DNA of 64,000 nt from Martinezella tropici. GTDB taxonomy: Bacteria; Pseudomonadota; Alphaproteobacteria; Rhizobiales; Rhizobiaceae. The position numbers and the translations under genes are program-made. Positions 1 through 9,272 of this stretch are shown piece by piece. Under the pieces are notes generated by a model. The model was not told the origin of the DNA, did not search any database, and saw only the letters and a list, made by a program, of their open reading frames with translations. Every line of letters starts with the position of its first letter. Positions within the stretch are counted from its first letter, which is position 1. The stretch is from the NCBI RefSeq assembly GCF_008370325.1, contig NZ_VNIP01000006.1, forward strand, positions 620,001-684,000. The letters are read 5' to 3'.

Positions 1-777
1 CGCTTCTCGCCGAAGCTGCGCGCATCCTATCAGCCGCAGGACAATGTCGAACTCTATGCGCAGTGGGCGATGGCCTTCCGTGCGCCTAACGTCAGCGAAC
101 TCTACGTGAACTACGGCGTGCCCGGCGGCTACGTCAACATCGGCAATCCCAACCTGAAGCCCGAGACCAGCAATGGCATCGAGATCGGCACCAATCTCGG
201 CGATGACGATTTCGGCGGCCATGTCGGCGCCTTCTACAATAAGTACAAGAACTTTATCGACACGCTGAACTATCGAGATCCGACCGGCACCTATCCGCTT
301 GGGATTACCGAATACTTCAATCGCGCCAACGTCCGCATGTTTGGTGTCGAGGTCAACGCGCACAAGAAATTCGATAACGGTATCCATATCAAGGGGGCCG
401 TCGCTTATGTAAACGGCAAGGACTCCGATACCGGCCAATGGATCAATTCCGTCGCTCCGGCCAAGGCCGCCTTCACCATCGGTTATGCGACCGAAGTCTG
501 GGGAACGGACTTGACCTTCATCACCGCGGCGCGCGAGGCGAAGAAGACGGGCGATACCCTGCAGACCCCTGCCTATGGTATCTTCGATCTGACCGCCTGG
601 TGGGAACCGGAGCAGGTGAAGGGCCTCAGCATTCGCGGTGGCGTCTACAACATCTTCAACAAGACCTATTACGACGCTCTCAACGCGCCGTCCTACAGCG
701 GTACGCTAACCCAGCCTGCTTCCTATTATTCCGAGCCAGGCCGGACCTTCAAGCTGACACTGACGCAGAGGTTCTGA
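1..777 (+). CDS. TonB-dependent outer-membrane receptor, C-terminal part
   Basis: The reading frame is open from the first base and ends with TGA at 777, so only about the last 258 residues are present; the plug domain and signal peptide lie outside the window. The visible part has the late beta-barrel pattern of TonB-dependent receptors: an AFRAPNVSELY block, then NPNLKPETS, alternating aromatic strands, the YNIFNKTYYDA segment near the end, and a C-terminal phenylalanine (TLTQRF) typical of outer-membrane barrels recognised by the Bam machinery. The family imports siderophores, haem or cobalamin using TonB-ExbBD energy. AFRAPNVSELY with NLKPE is common in haem/haemoglobin-type receptors, but the substrate cannot be assigned from this part alone. 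Confidence 0.9.
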   Translation, partial: RFSPKLRASYQPQDNVELYAQWAMAFRAPNVSELYVNYGVPGGYVNIGNPNLKPETSNGIEIGTNLGDDDFGGHVGAFYNKYKNFIDTLNYRDPTGTYPLGITEYFNRANVRMFGVEVNAHKKFDNGIHIKGAVAYVNGKDSDTGQWINSVAPAKAAFTIGYATEVWGTDLTFITAAREAKKTGDTLQTPAYGIFDLTAWWEPEQVKGLSIRGGVYNIFNKTYYDALNAPSYSGTLTQPASYYSEPGRTFKLTLTQRF

Positions 778-1212
778 GCCGCTACGTCGATGCCGCAAAC
801 TTGGATGCAGCAAATTTGGGCGATGCTTCGGTATCGCCTCTTTTTTGCTCTCTCGCGTGGCATCGGACGATCTGCGCAATTGTAAATGGCAGCGTTCGAT
901 GCTATTCGAGCAACGCAGTCTTTAACCGTCGAGAGAAAAGAGAGGAGGACCGTATGACCAAAATAGTCTGGCATATTCGCCAGTTCGGTCCGACTCATGC
1001 CCTGCAGATGCGTTTGCAGGGCTGATCAGAGGCTGTTACTCACTCATTCCTTCTGGTCTGCCCATTGGGCGACGTAAGCCTGTGCATTTGCACGGCCGCG
1101 TCATGACATGTTTTCGAGCATTGGCCCGCTTCGGGCCATCGACATCGGTATAGCGCGGCAAAAGGAGTCGCCGGCGATGTCTTGAGATGCTCGATCGAGA
1201 CCGGAAAAGACC
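778..1212. other. 435-bp leader region between receptor and ABC-F gene
   Basis: This gap contains a well-initiated 23-codon ORF (954-1025), a perfect 8-bp inverted repeat at 999-1006/1015-1022 inside the end of that ORF, and further short hairpins at 1059-1069, 1084-1093 and 1123-1137 (GGCCCG-CTT-CGGGCC). None is followed by a clear T tract. I could not assign a sigma-70 promoter with confidence. The arrangement resembles an attenuated 5' leader for the ABC-F gene at 1213. Confidence 0.5.
954..1025 (+). CDS. Candidate 23-aa leader peptide upstream of ABC-F gene
   Basis: The ORF starts with ATG 5 nt after a perfect AGGAGG (943-948) and ends at TGA 1023-1025. The peptide begins MTKIVWHIRQFG and ends LQMRLQG. 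An 8-bp perfect inverted repeat (999-1022) covers its last codons, so a ribosome stalled near the end would change the folding of the leader. Short ORFs of this kind precede many Gram-positive ABC-F resistance genes and control them by drug-dependent stalling. Here that role is inferred from position and initiation signals only. It could instead be a small protein of its own, or a chance ORF, although the Shine-Dalgarno is among the best in this window. Confidence 0.5.
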   Translation: MTKIVWHIRQFGPTHALQMRLQG

Positions 1213-2736
1213 ATGACTCTGATCAATCTCCGCAATCTTGGCGTCACTATGAGTGCGCCATTGTTTTCCAATCTCAACTTCACCGTGGATGCCGGCGATC
1301 GCGTCGGCATCGTCGCCGCGAACGGACGCGGAAAAACCACGCTGCTCAACTGCATCGCGGGCAGGCAGGAGCCGACGACGGGCGATATCACCCGCAGCCG
1401 GGGTTTGCGCGCCGGCTATGTCGAACAGAATGTGCCGGCGAACCTCCTCCAGGTTTCCTTTTATGAGGCCGTCCTTCAAGCCTTGCCCAAGGAGCAGACG
1501 GAGAGCGAGAGCTGGCGCGTCGACGTCACTCTCGATTCGCTTGATGTACCGGCGGCGATGCGGGAGAGGACGCTGGCTCAGCTCAGCGGCGGCTGGCAGC
1601 GGCTTGCCATGCTTGCCCGCGTCTGGGTGACCGAGCCCGACGTGCTGCTGCTGGACGAGCCAACCAACCATCTCGATCTCGCCAAGATCGCACTGCTGGA
1701 GGACTGGCTGAACGCCTTGCCGCGGGACGTGCCCGTCATCATCGCCAGCCACGACCGCGCCTTCCTCGATGCTGTCTGCAGCCGGACCCTGTTCCTGCGT
1801 CAGGACCAGCCGCAGACCTACGCCTTGCCATATAGTCGGGCGCGTGCGGCGCTGGACGAGGTCGATGCCTCGGATGAGCGCCGTTACCAGAAGGAGATGA
1901 AGACGGCGCAGCAATTGCGCAAGCAGGCGGCCAAGCTCCACAATCTCGGCGTCAATTCCGGCAGCGATCTCCTGACGGTGAAGACGAAACAATTGAAGGC
2001 TCGGGCCGAGAAGCTGGAGGATAGCGCGAGGCCGGGCTACCGCGAGCATTCTTCCGGCTCGATCAAGCTCGCCAATCGCGGCATCCACGCCAAGGTGCTT
2101 CTGACGCTGGAGGATGCCTCGGTGGCGACGCCTGATGGCACGCTGCTGTTCAAGACGGGCCAGCAGTGGATTTGCCAGGGCGATCGCATCGTCCTGCTCG
2201 GGCAGAATGGCGCCGGCAAGACGCGGTTCGTCGAGATGATCCGCAGGGCGATTGCCGATCCGTCCGGCGGCGGCGCAATCAAGCCGACGCCGTCTCTGGT
2301 GCTTGGTTATAGCGATCAGGCGCTCTCCAATCTCGGTCAGAAGGACACGCCGCTCGGCATGATCACGCGCCTGTTCGAACTCGGAGAGCAGCGCGCCCGC
2401 ACGCTGCTGGTCGGTGTCGGGATCAACATCGACATGCAGAACAAAGAGATCAGCCGCCTGTCGGGCGGGCAGAAGGCGCGGTTGGCGATGCTGGCGCTGC
2501 GGCTGACCAATCCCAACTTCTACCTGCTGGACGAGCCGACCAATCATCTGGATATCGACGGCCAGGAGGCGCTGGAGGGCGAGCTGACGGCAAATGAGGC
2601 AAGCTGCCTTCTCGTCTCGCACGACCGTAATTTCGTGCGATCGATTGGCAATCGCTTCTGGCTGATCGACCGGAAGCGGCTGGTCGAAGTGGATGGTCCC
2701 GAGGAGTTCTTCGAAGCCGCCAGAGCGCAAGTGTAG
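1213..2736 (+). CDS. ABC-F family ATPase
   Basis: This 507-residue protein has two ABC ATPase domains and no membrane segments, the layout of ABC-F proteins that bind the ribosomal E site and either assist translation or protect against ribosome-targeting antibiotics. Domain 1 has Walker A ANGRGKTTLL, signature LSGGWQRLAML and Walker B VLLLDEPTNHLD. Domain 2 has GQNGAGKTRF, LSGGQKARLAMLAL and FYLLDEPTNHLD. A charged linker lies between them at about residues 215-285. It is shorter than the usual 530-640 residues of housekeeping members such as EttA or Uup and lacks a long C-terminal extension. The gene stands alone and converges with the LysR gene 15 bp downstream. Whether it confers resistance cannot be read from the sequence, but the upstream small ORF hints at inducibility. 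Confidence 0.9.
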   Translation: MTLINLRNLGVTMSAPLFSNLNFTVDAGDRVGIVAANGRGKTTLLNCIAGRQEPTTGDITRSRGLRAGYVEQNVPANLLQVSFYEAVLQALPKEQTESESWRVDVTLDSLDVPAAMRERTLAQLSGGWQRLAMLARVWVTEPDVLLLDEPTNHLDLAKIALLEDWLNALPRDVPVIIASHDRAFLDAVCSRTLFLRQDQPQTYALPYSRARAALDEVDASDERRYQKEMKTAQQLRKQAAKLHNLGVNSGSDLLTVKTKQLKARAEKLEDSARPGYREHSSGSIKLANRGIHAKVLLTLEDASVATPDGTLLFKTGQQWICQGDRIVLLGQNGAGKTRFVEMIRRAIADPSGGGAIKPTPSLVLGYSDQALSNLGQKDTPLGMITRLFELGEQRARTLLVGVGINIDMQNKEISRLSGGQKARLAMLALRLTNPNFYLLDEPTNHLDIDGQEALEGELTANEASCLLVSHDRNFVRSIGNRFWLIDRKRLVEVDGPEEFFEAARAQV

Positions 2737-2751
2737 ACGAGGACGGAATCT

Positions 2752-3651
2752 TCAGGCGGCCAACTGACCCGAAAACAGATTGGCGGCCATGAAATCCACG
2801 AAGACCCGTATTTTTGGAGAGAGATAGCGGCTTGTGGGCCACAATATGCGGAAGATGCCTGTCTTCGCGATATGCTCTTCGAGCAACGGCAGAAGCCTGC
2901 CGTCGGCGATTTGTGCGCTGACGGCAAAGGGCGGCAAGCATGTTATGCCGAAGCCGTTCTCGGCGAGATGGATGAGCGGCTCGATGGTGCTGGCGATCGT
3001 CGTCGTCGGCAAGGCGAGCCGCAACTCCTCCCCATTGCGCACCAGAGGCCACGGCTCCAGCTTGCCCGTGCTGGGATAGCGGTGATGCAGGCATTTGTGC
3101 TGAAGCAGGTCTTCGGGTGCAAGCGGGGTTCCTTCCGCTTTCAGATAGTTGGGTGCGGCGACGATTTGAAAGCGGAATGTGCCGAGCTTGCGGCTCATCA
3201 GCCTCGTATCCCTGACGTCGCCGGTGCGGATGACCGCATCGAATCCCTCCTCGATCACATCGACCAGCCGGTCGGTAAAATCCAGATCCAGCGTGATATC
3301 GGGATAGGTGCGCATGAAGGCCGATATCGCCGGCATCAACAGCATTCCGGCCAAGGGGAGGCTGACGCGCAGATGGCCGCGGGGAGCCGCATGTGATTTC
3401 GAAAGCTCCGCCTGAGCCGTATCCAGCTCGGAGATAATGCGCCGGCAAGTGTTGAGAAAGTAGCTGCCTTCTTCGGTCAAGGTCATGCTTCGGGTCGAGC
3501 GGTGAAAGAGGCGGACCCCCATCTCCTGTTCCAGACGGGCGATGGCCTTTCCGACGGCGGAGCTGGAGAGGCCAAGCCGTCGCGCGCCTGCAACGAAGCT
3601 GCCGCCTTCCGCTGTCTGCACAAAGATGCCGAGCGTTCCAAGCTTATCCAT
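2752..3651 (-). CDS. LysR-family transcriptional regulator
   Basis: This 299-aa protein has the LysR plan. An N-terminal winged helix-turn-helix (about residues 1-60) contains SFVAGARRLGLSSSAVGKAIARLE and GVRLFHRSTRSMTLTEEG. A two-lobed periplasmic-binding-like effector domain follows from about residue 90, with LRVSLP, DITLDLDFTDRLVDVIEEGFDAVIRTG and the HKCLHHRYPSTG segment. It belongs to the large group often called CrgA/YafC-like. It is divergent from the small monooxygenase-like gene at 3775, the usual arrangement for a LysR regulator and its target, and a perfect palindrome (3666-3680) lies in the shared promoter region. The effector is unknown. Confidence 0.92.
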   Translation of the reverse strand: MDKLGTLGIFVQTAEGGSFVAGARRLGLSSSAVGKAIARLEQEMGVRLFHRSTRSMTLTEEGSYFLNTCRRIISELDTAQAELSKSHAAPRGHLRVSLPLAGMLLMPAISAFMRTYPDITLDLDFTDRLVDVIEEGFDAVIRTGDVRDTRLMSRKLGTFRFQIVAAPNYLKAEGTPLAPEDLLQHKCLHHRYPSTGKLEPWPLVRNGEELRLALPTTTIASTIEPLIHLAENGFGITCLPPFAVSAQIADGRLLPLLEEHIAKTGIFRILWPTSRYLSPKIRVFVDFMAANLFSGQLAA

Positions 3652-3665
3652 CGTCGCTCCAATTG

Positions 3666-3680
3666 CGGAATATAATTCCG
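3666..3680. promoter_or_regulatory. Palindrome in LysR divergent promoter (candidate operator)
   Basis: CGGAAT-ATA-ATTCCG is a perfect 6-bp inverted repeat with a 3-bp spacer, 15 bp upstream of the LysR start codon and about 95 bp upstream of the divergent gene. LysR proteins bind interrupted palindromes with the T-N11-A pattern in such intergenic regions, and the flanking bases (T3663, A3675) fit it. Binding is inferred. Confidence 0.5.
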
Positions 3681-3774
3681 ATCTTATGAGAATATCGGAT
3701 CATTTATCCGCTATCTCAATCCCGATATCCAGTGCCGGCGCGGCAATGACGCCGCTTTTCCAGAGGGAACCGTA

Positions 3775-4140
3775 ATGGATACGAACTCCGCACATTTCAT
3801 CGCCCAGCCGCAGCCGACCACCTTCATCGTCAATGTCATCCACGTTCATCCCGGCAAGCAGGAAGAAGCCTTCCGGGTGATCCAGGATGTCGTTCACTAT
3901 GTCGCCGAACGGAAGGAAGGATTCCTCTGGAGCAATCTCGCCAAGAGCACGGACGGTCCGACGGTTGTGAATATCGAAGCCATCAAAGGCGCCGGCAATG
4001 TCGACGAATTCTTCTCCGATCGGGTCTTTGTCGAGAAATTCCGCAGGCTCGACGACGTTTCGACAAGCGAATTCCATACCTACACCGTTGGCGATCTGGT
4101 TCTGCCGAAGCTCGGCCATTCCGAAAGTGGTCGCGTCTAG
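3775..4140 (+). CDS. Antibiotic biosynthesis monooxygenase (ABM) domain protein
   Basis: This small 121-aa protein has the ABM/dimeric ferredoxin-like fold pattern: FIVNVIHVHPGKQEEAFRVIQ (first strand and helix), EGFLWSNLAKSTDGPTVVNIEAI and the DEFFSDRVFVEKFRRL helix. The family includes cofactor-free monooxygenases such as ActVA-Orf6 and YgiN-type quinol oxygenases, acting on aromatic or quinone substrates in the cytoplasm as dimers. The start has a plausible ribosome site (GAGGG). Its divergent LysR neighbour is the probable regulator. The substrate is not predictable; related proteins are often linked to quinone or electrophile stress. Confidence 0.78.
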   Translation: MDTNSAHFIAQPQPTTFIVNVIHVHPGKQEEAFRVIQDVVHYVAERKEGFLWSNLAKSTDGPTVVNIEAIKGAGNVDEFFSDRVFVEKFRRLDDVSTSEFHTYTVGDLVLPKLGHSESGRV

Positions 4141-4208
4141 CGATGCCTTAATCGATCGCAGGCGGAGACTGCTTTCCCATACCGGAAAACTTTCCTTCCA
4201 TCTTCCGC

Positions 4209-4237
4209 TTGCGCATCGCGGCATCTCACGCTAACAA
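4209..4237 (+). promoter_or_regulatory. Predicted trp promoter
   Basis: TTGCGC (4209-4214), a 17-bp spacer and TAACAA (4232-4237) put the transcription start at about 4244-4246, that is at the first base of the trpL start codon. A leaderless trpL transcript has been reported for Sinorhizobium meliloti, which supports this reading. The -10 box is weak. Confidence 0.5.
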
Positions 4238-4245
4238 TTCCCGCC

Positions 4246-4293
4246 ATGAACATGTCCTTGAACAACATTGCAGTTTGGTGGTGGGCACGCTGA
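4246..4293 (+). CDS. trpL: trp leader peptide (peTrpL)
   Basis: The 15-residue peptide MNMSLNNIAVWWWAR has three consecutive tryptophan codons (4276-4284) just before its stop, followed by an attenuator and trpE(G). In tryptophan-replete cells the ribosome finishes the peptide and the terminator at 4331-4360 forms. With scarce charged tRNA-Trp it stalls on the UGG codons and the antiterminator forms. There is no Shine-Dalgarno and the predicted start site coincides with the ATG. In Sinorhizobium the peptide and the released leader RNA (rnTrpL) also act in trans, including in antibiotic-dependent ribonucleoprotein complexes; whether that holds here is inferred from homology. Confidence 0.93.
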   Translation: MNMSLNNIAVWWWAR

Positions 4294-4330
4294 GGCGGCC
4301 TCGACCAATCGTGTTCAAAGACGACGAGTG

Positions 4331-4360
4331 AGCCGCCCGAGATTTCGAGGCGGCTTTTTT
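4331..4360 (+). terminator. trp attenuator terminator
   Basis: AGCCGCC (4331-4337) pairs with GGCGGCT (4349-4355) and is followed by a T run to 4360. The competing antiterminator pairs GGCGGC at 4294-4299, just after the trpL stop, with GCCGCC at 4332-4337, so the two structures exclude each other. Confidence 0.88.
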
Positions 4361-4407
4361 GTTATATTGGCCGCCTGTCATCCGGGCCGACAACGGAGTG
4401 AGGAACA

Positions 4408-6597
4408 ATGGTTACGATCCTTCGGGATGATGGTGCGGAAATCTACGAGACGAAGGGCGGGATCACCGTCACCCGGCAGCGCCGGCCGACGCCCTATGCG
4501 GATGCGGTTTCGTCCTATATCGACAAGCTCGACGAGCGCCGCGGCGCCGTCTTCTCCTCCAACTACGAATATCCTGGCCGCTACACGCGTTGGGACACTG
4601 CCATCGTCGATCCGCCGCTCGGTCTTTCCTGCAATGGGCGCGATGTCTGGATCGAAGCCTATAACGAGCGCGGCGAAGTCATTCTCGGCTTCATCGCGGA
4701 GAAGCTGAAGACGGTTCCCGAGCTGGTGCTCGGCGCTTTCACGGCCCGCCGGCTCGATCTGACGGTCAAGACGCCGGATCGCGTCTTTACCGAGGAAGAG
4801 CGCTCGAAGATGCCGACGGTCTTCACCGTGCTGCGCGCCGTGACCGATCTCTTCTACTCGCAGGCGGATGCCAGCATCGGCTTCTACGGCGCCTTCGGCT
4901 ACGATCTGGCGTTCCAGTTCGACGCGATCGATCTGAAGCTCAAGCGCCCGGACGACCAGCGCGACATGGTGCTCTACCTGCCGGACGAAATCCTGGTGGT
5001 GGACAACTATTCCGCCAAGGCCTGGATCGACCGGTACGATTTCGCCAAGGGCGACGTATCGACGGAAGGCAAGTCGGGCGAGATCGCGCCCGAGCCGTTC
5101 CGGCACACCGATGCTATTCCGCCGAAGAGCGATCATCGCCCCGGCGAATATGCCGAACTGGTGGTCAAGGCGAAAGAGAGCTTCCGCAAGGGCGACCTTT
5201 TCGAAGTCGTACCCGGCCAGAAGTTCATGGAGCGCTGCGAGAGCAAGCCATCCGATATTTCCAAGCGCCTGAAGGCGATCAATCCTTCGCCCTATTCCTT
5301 CTTCATCAATCTCGGCAATCAGGAATATCTCGTCGGCGCGTCGCCTGAAATGTTCGTGCGCGTATCCGGCCGCCGCATCGAGACCTGCCCGATTTCGGGC
5401 ACGATCAAGCGCGGCGACGATCCGATCGCCGACAGCGAGCAGATCCTGAAGCTGCTGAATTCCAAGAAGGACGAGTCCGAGCTAACCATGTGCTCCGACG
5501 TCGACCGCAACGACAAGAGCCGCGTCTGCGAGCCGGGTTCCGTCAAGGTCATTGGCCGCCGGCAGATCGAGATGTATTCGCGCCTCATCCACACGGTCGA
5601 CCATATCGAAGGCCGCCTGCGCGACGATATGGATGCTTTCGACGGCTTTCTGAGCCATGCCTGGGCCGTCACCGTCACCGGCGCGCCGAAGCTCTGGGCG
5701 ATGCGCTTCATCGAGAGCCATGAAAAGAGCCCGCGCGCCTGGTATGGCGGCGCGATCGGCATGGTCGGCTTCAACGGCGACATGAACACCGGCCTGACGC
5801 TGCGCACCGTTCGCATCAAGGACGGTATTGCCGAGGTGCGGGCAGGCGCGACGCTGCTCAACGACTCGATCCCCGAGGAAGAAGAAGCCGAAACCGAACT
5901 GAAGGCCTCCGCCATGCTTTCCGCCATCCGTGACGCCAAGACCGGCAATTCCGGCAAACAGCAACGCGACGTCGCTTCCGTCGGCAAGGGCGTGAAGATC
6001 CTGCTCGTCGACCACGAGGACAGCTTCGTCCACACGCTTGCCAACTACTTCCGCCAGACGGGCGCCACGGTGTCTACCGTTCGTACGCCGGTGCCGGAAG
6101 AGGTCTTCGACCGGCTCGATCCGGATCTGGTCGTGCTGTCGCCAGGCCCCGGCAATCCGAAGGATTTCGATTGCAAGGCGACGATCAAGAAGGCGAGGGC
6201 GCGCAACCTGCCGATCTTCGGCGTCTGCCTGGGCCTGCAGGCGTTGGCCGAAGCCTATGGTGGGGAACTGCGCCATCTGGCGATCCCGATGCATGGTAAG
6301 CCCTCGCGCATCCGTGTGCTGGAGCCCGGCCTGGTCTTCTCCGGTCTCGGCCGCGAGGTGACGGTCGGTCGCTATCACTCGATCTTTGCCGATCCGTCGA
6401 GCCTGCCGCGCGACTTCATGATCACGGCCGAAAGCGAGGACGGCACGATCATGGGCATCGAGCATGTGAAGGAGCCGATCGCCGCCGTGCAGTTCCACCC
6501 GGAATCGATCATGACGCTCGGTGGCGATGCCGGCATGCGGATGATCGAGAATGTCGTGGCGCATCTGGCGCGGCGGGCGAAGACGAAGGCCGCCTGA
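4408..6597 (+). CDS. trpE(G): Anthranilate synthase, fused TrpE-TrpG
   Basis: This 729-aa fusion makes anthranilate from chorismate and glutamine, the first step of tryptophan synthesis. Residues 1 to about 510 are the chorismate-binding TrpE part, with [10 protein letters not shown], the [16 protein letters not shown] block and the C-terminal [20 protein letters not shown]. From about residue 530 a class-I glutamine amidotransferase domain follows, with Cys607 (GVCLGLQAL) and His697/Glu699 (QFHPES) as catalytic triad; all are intact. The fusion is typical of Rhizobiaceae, most bacteria having separate trpE and trpG. Expression is set by the upstream leader-peptide attenuator, and feedback inhibition by tryptophan is expected from the family. 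The other trp genes are not nearby. Confidence 0.97.
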   Translation: MVTILRDDGAEIYETKGGITVTRQRRPTPYADAVSSYIDKLDERRGAVFSSNYEYPGRYTRWDTAIVDPPLGLSCNGRDVWIEAYNERGEVILGFIAEKLKTVPELVLGAFTARRLDLTVKTPDRVFTEEERSKMPTVFTVLRAVTDLFYSQADASIGFYGAFGYDLAFQFDAIDLKLKRPDDQRDMVLYLPDEILVVDNYSAKAWIDRYDFAKGDVSTEGKSGEIAPEPFRHTDAIPPKSDHRPGEYAELVVKAKESFRKGDLFEVVPGQKFMERCESKPSDISKRLKAINPSPYSFFINLGNQEYLVGASPEMFVRVSGRRIETCPISGTIKRGDDPIADSEQILKLLNSKKDESELTMCSDVDRNDKSRVCEPGSVKVIGRRQIEMYSRLIHTVDHIEGRLRDDMDAFDGFLSHAWAVTVTGAPKLWAMRFIESHEKSPRAWYGGAIGMVGFNGDMNTGLTLRTVRIKDGIAEVRAGATLLNDSIPEEEEAETELKASAMLSAIRDAKTGNSGKQQRDVASVGKGVKILLVDHEDSFVHTLANYFRQTGATVSTVRTPVPEEVFDRLDPDLVVLSPGPGNPKDFDCKATIKKARARNLPIFGVCLGLQALAEAYGGELRHLAIPMHGKPSRIRVLEPGLVFSGLGREVTVGRYHSIFADPSSLPRDFMITAESEDGTIMGIEHVKEPIAAVQFHPESIMTLGGDAGMRMIENVVAHLARRAKTKAA

Positions 6598-6631
6598 GGC
6601 AAGAGCCTGTAGTCCCGGAATTTGGGTACCT

Positions 6632-6665
6632 CATGCACTCGGGAAAAGTGCATGGGGCATTTTTC
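6632..6665 (+). terminator. Possible terminator after trpE(G)
   Basis: CATGCAC (6632-6638) and GTGCATG (6648-6654) form a perfect 7-bp stem with a 9-nt loop, followed by GGGCATTTTT. It overlaps the most upstream ATG (6633) of the next gene, which argues that this gene starts further downstream. Confidence 0.45.
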
Positions 6666-7436
6666 TGCCTTGAAAGGGGCACCAAACCGCTGGAGAAAAT
6701 TCCTGTCGCTGGGGGCTTTCGGTCGGTGATCCTAAGGATATTCAAGGGTATTTTCTTCGCTGCACTTATCGTCGCGACGCTTGCCGGTCTCGGCGTTGTC
6801 GTGCCACGGCCGCTCTGGCATGACGCGCCGGCTGCTCGACCCGAGCGTTCCCAGCAAGTCCTCATGCTCAGCAACCCGATCCATACGGATATTGCCATTC
6901 CCGTCGATGGTGATCTCCTGAGCCGTTTCGCCTTCCTGCGGACAGCCGGGCTCGATCTCGATAATCCCAACCTGCGCTATCTCATCTTCGGCTGGGGCGG
7001 CCGAAGCTTTTATACGGAAACGCGAACGTGGGCTGACTTGAAGGCAGGTCCCGTGTTGAAGAGCTTTGCTCTCGATCGTTCCGTCATCCATGCCGAGCTG
7101 GCGGGCGATATTCCGCTGGATGCCTCGGCTGTCACGGTCGTCAACATAGATGCCGAAGGGCTGGAGCGGCTCAAACAGTTCATTCTTGCCAGTTTCGAAC
7201 AGTCAGATGGCGGGCCGGTGGCACTGCTTGGCAGCAACTACGGACCGAACGATGCGTTCTTCGAAGCCCGGGGTTATTTCAACGCGTTGATGGGATGCAA
7301 TACATGGACGGCTGCGGCATTGAGACAGGCGGGCCTGACCTCGGGCTTTTGGACGGCGTTGCCTATGATGCTGCGCATGTCTCTACGTCTGCACAATGAG
7401 GATCAGCGTTTTGCTGCAAGCTATGCCCTGCCATGA
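6633..7436 (+). CDS. DUF2459 (TIGR02117) family membrane-anchored protein
   Basis: The protein matches the pattern of the TIGR02117/DUF2459 family: LSNPIHTDIAIPVDG, LIFGWGGRSFYTETRTWADL and a late GCNTWTAAALRQAG. A single hydrophobic segment (about residues 36-56 of the longest form) suggests an inner-membrane anchor with the rest periplasmic. No function is established; some members sit near polyhydroxyalkanoate or urate genes. The longest form starts at 6633, but that ATG lies within a hairpin and lacks a ribosome site; GTG at 6726, just before the hydrophobic segment and preceded by GGGGG, is an alternative giving 236 residues. Confidence 0.75.
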   Translation: MHSGKVHGAFFCLERGTKPLEKIPVAGGFRSVILRIFKGIFFAALIVATLAGLGVVVPRPLWHDAPAARPERSQQVLMLSNPIHTDIAIPVDGDLLSRFAFLRTAGLDLDNPNLRYLIFGWGGRSFYTETRTWADLKAGPVLKSFALDRSVIHAELAGDIPLDASAVTVVNIDAEGLERLKQFILASFEQSDGGPVALLGSNYGPNDAFFEARGYFNALMGCNTWTAAALRQAGLTSGFWTALPMMLRMSLRLHNEDQRFAASYALP

Positions 7437-7554
7437 GGCGGTTTGACTTGCCGCAGGCCGTAACCTAATCTTTACTTCGTTCCTGTGGGGCACATCGGCA
7501 TGGGGCCGAAAGGGCTAGGCCTGCCCGCTGATATCACTCAGCAGGAGTCTGCCT

Positions 7555-8190
7555 ATGCCAACCCTCGACACCTACCGTAAACAAGCCAAGCTCTTGATGC
7601 GCTGGCACCGTGAGCGCGACTATTCCATTGGCGGGAGGGTGCGAATGCTCGACCGTTTCAAGGCGCTGACGGATCGCGAGATCCTGGCAATGAAGTTTCC
7701 CCTAACTCTGGCGCAGGAGATCGTCGCAGTCGAAGCGGGCCACAGGAGCTGGGCCGAGTTGAAGGCCGTGGCCGTGGATGCGGCAAAGACGCCGGCTGCA
7801 TCGGCGGAGCCACCGGTTTTCAAGAGTGTCGTTCCGATCCTTTTGGTGCGGAATGTGGAGGCCAGCGCGGCCTTTTTCCGGGACAAGCTGGGTTTCATGG
7901 CGGAGTTCCTGCATGGGTTGCCGCCATTCTATGGTGCCGTGTCGCGTAATGGCATCTGGATCCACTTGCGGCTCGTCTATGAACCCTATTTTGCAGCTGC
8001 TGCGGCGAAAGAGGGGTCGCTGATCCTGGCGTCGATCGAGGTTTCGAATGTCCAGGGCTTGTTCGAGGAGTTCAAGGGGAGGGGCGTGGAGTTCGCGCAA
8101 CCGCTCACCAAGCAGGCCTGGGGCGGTACGGATTTCCATGTACGCGACCCGGATGGCAACGTGATCTCGTTCGTCGCGTTCAGATCTTGA
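7555..8190 (+). CDS. VOC/glyoxalase-like protein with N-terminal helical domain
   Basis: The 211-residue protein has two parts. Residues 1-72 form a helical module (TYRKQAKLLMRWHRERDYSIGGR ending in EAGHRSWAELKA) that in other bacteria precedes ankyrin or glyoxalase domains. Residues about 88-211 are a vicinal oxygen chelate domain with SVVPILLVRNVEASAAFFRDKLGF and the closing HVRDPDGNVISFVAF. VOC proteins include glyoxalase I, dioxygenases and drug-binding proteins such as bleomycin resistance proteins. The start is supported by AGGAG 8 nt upstream. It stands alone between the DUF2459 gene and convergent bluB; no substrate is predicted. Confidence 0.8.
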   Translation: MPTLDTYRKQAKLLMRWHRERDYSIGGRVRMLDRFKALTDREILAMKFPLTLAQEIVAVEAGHRSWAELKAVAVDAAKTPAASAEPPVFKSVVPILLVRNVEASAAFFRDKLGFMAEFLHGLPPFYGAVSRNGIWIHLRLVYEPYFAAAAAKEGSLILASIEVSNVQGLFEEFKGRGVEFAQPLTKQAWGGTDFHVRDPDGNVISFVAFRS

Positions 8191-8226
8191 CGATTGCGGT
8201 GGTCGAAGGTTGCCTGAGGGCGGTCC

Positions 8227-9042
<816 letters not shown>

Positions 9043-9230
9043 TTAGTGCGCAATCACGGACGAAATTACCAGCATGATTTTCCACAGGCGAGCGTGTAAT
9101 CGGCTTCCTATTGTCGCGGAACGGCGGCTTGCGCCAAATCTTGCTCATGCTCTGGCGTGCATTCCAAGACCGTGCTTCGTTCAAGCCGTGTATCGAGGGC
9201 GAATTGTCGTGCGGAAAATGGCAGCCTCCT

Positions 9231-9259
9231 TTGACAAACTCGGCATTGTGTCGCATATG
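9231..9259 (+). promoter_or_regulatory. Predicted sigma-70 promoter upstream of cation transporter
   Basis: TTGACA (9231-9236), exactly 17 bp, then CATATG (9254-9259). The -35 box is perfect and the -10 fits 4 of 6 positions. The predicted start is near 9266, two bases before an ATG and immediately before a strong hairpin. Confidence 0.55.
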
Positions 9260-9272
9260 GACCGACAATGAG

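Noticed and set aside
1036..2730. Long minus-strand ORF opposite the ABC-F gene
   Set aside because: High-GC shadow frame: the plus-strand frame has all ABC-F motifs and the minus frame none. The same reasoning excludes the long antisense frames opposite trpE(G), leuA, petB, the ABC exporters and the GGDEF-EAL gene.
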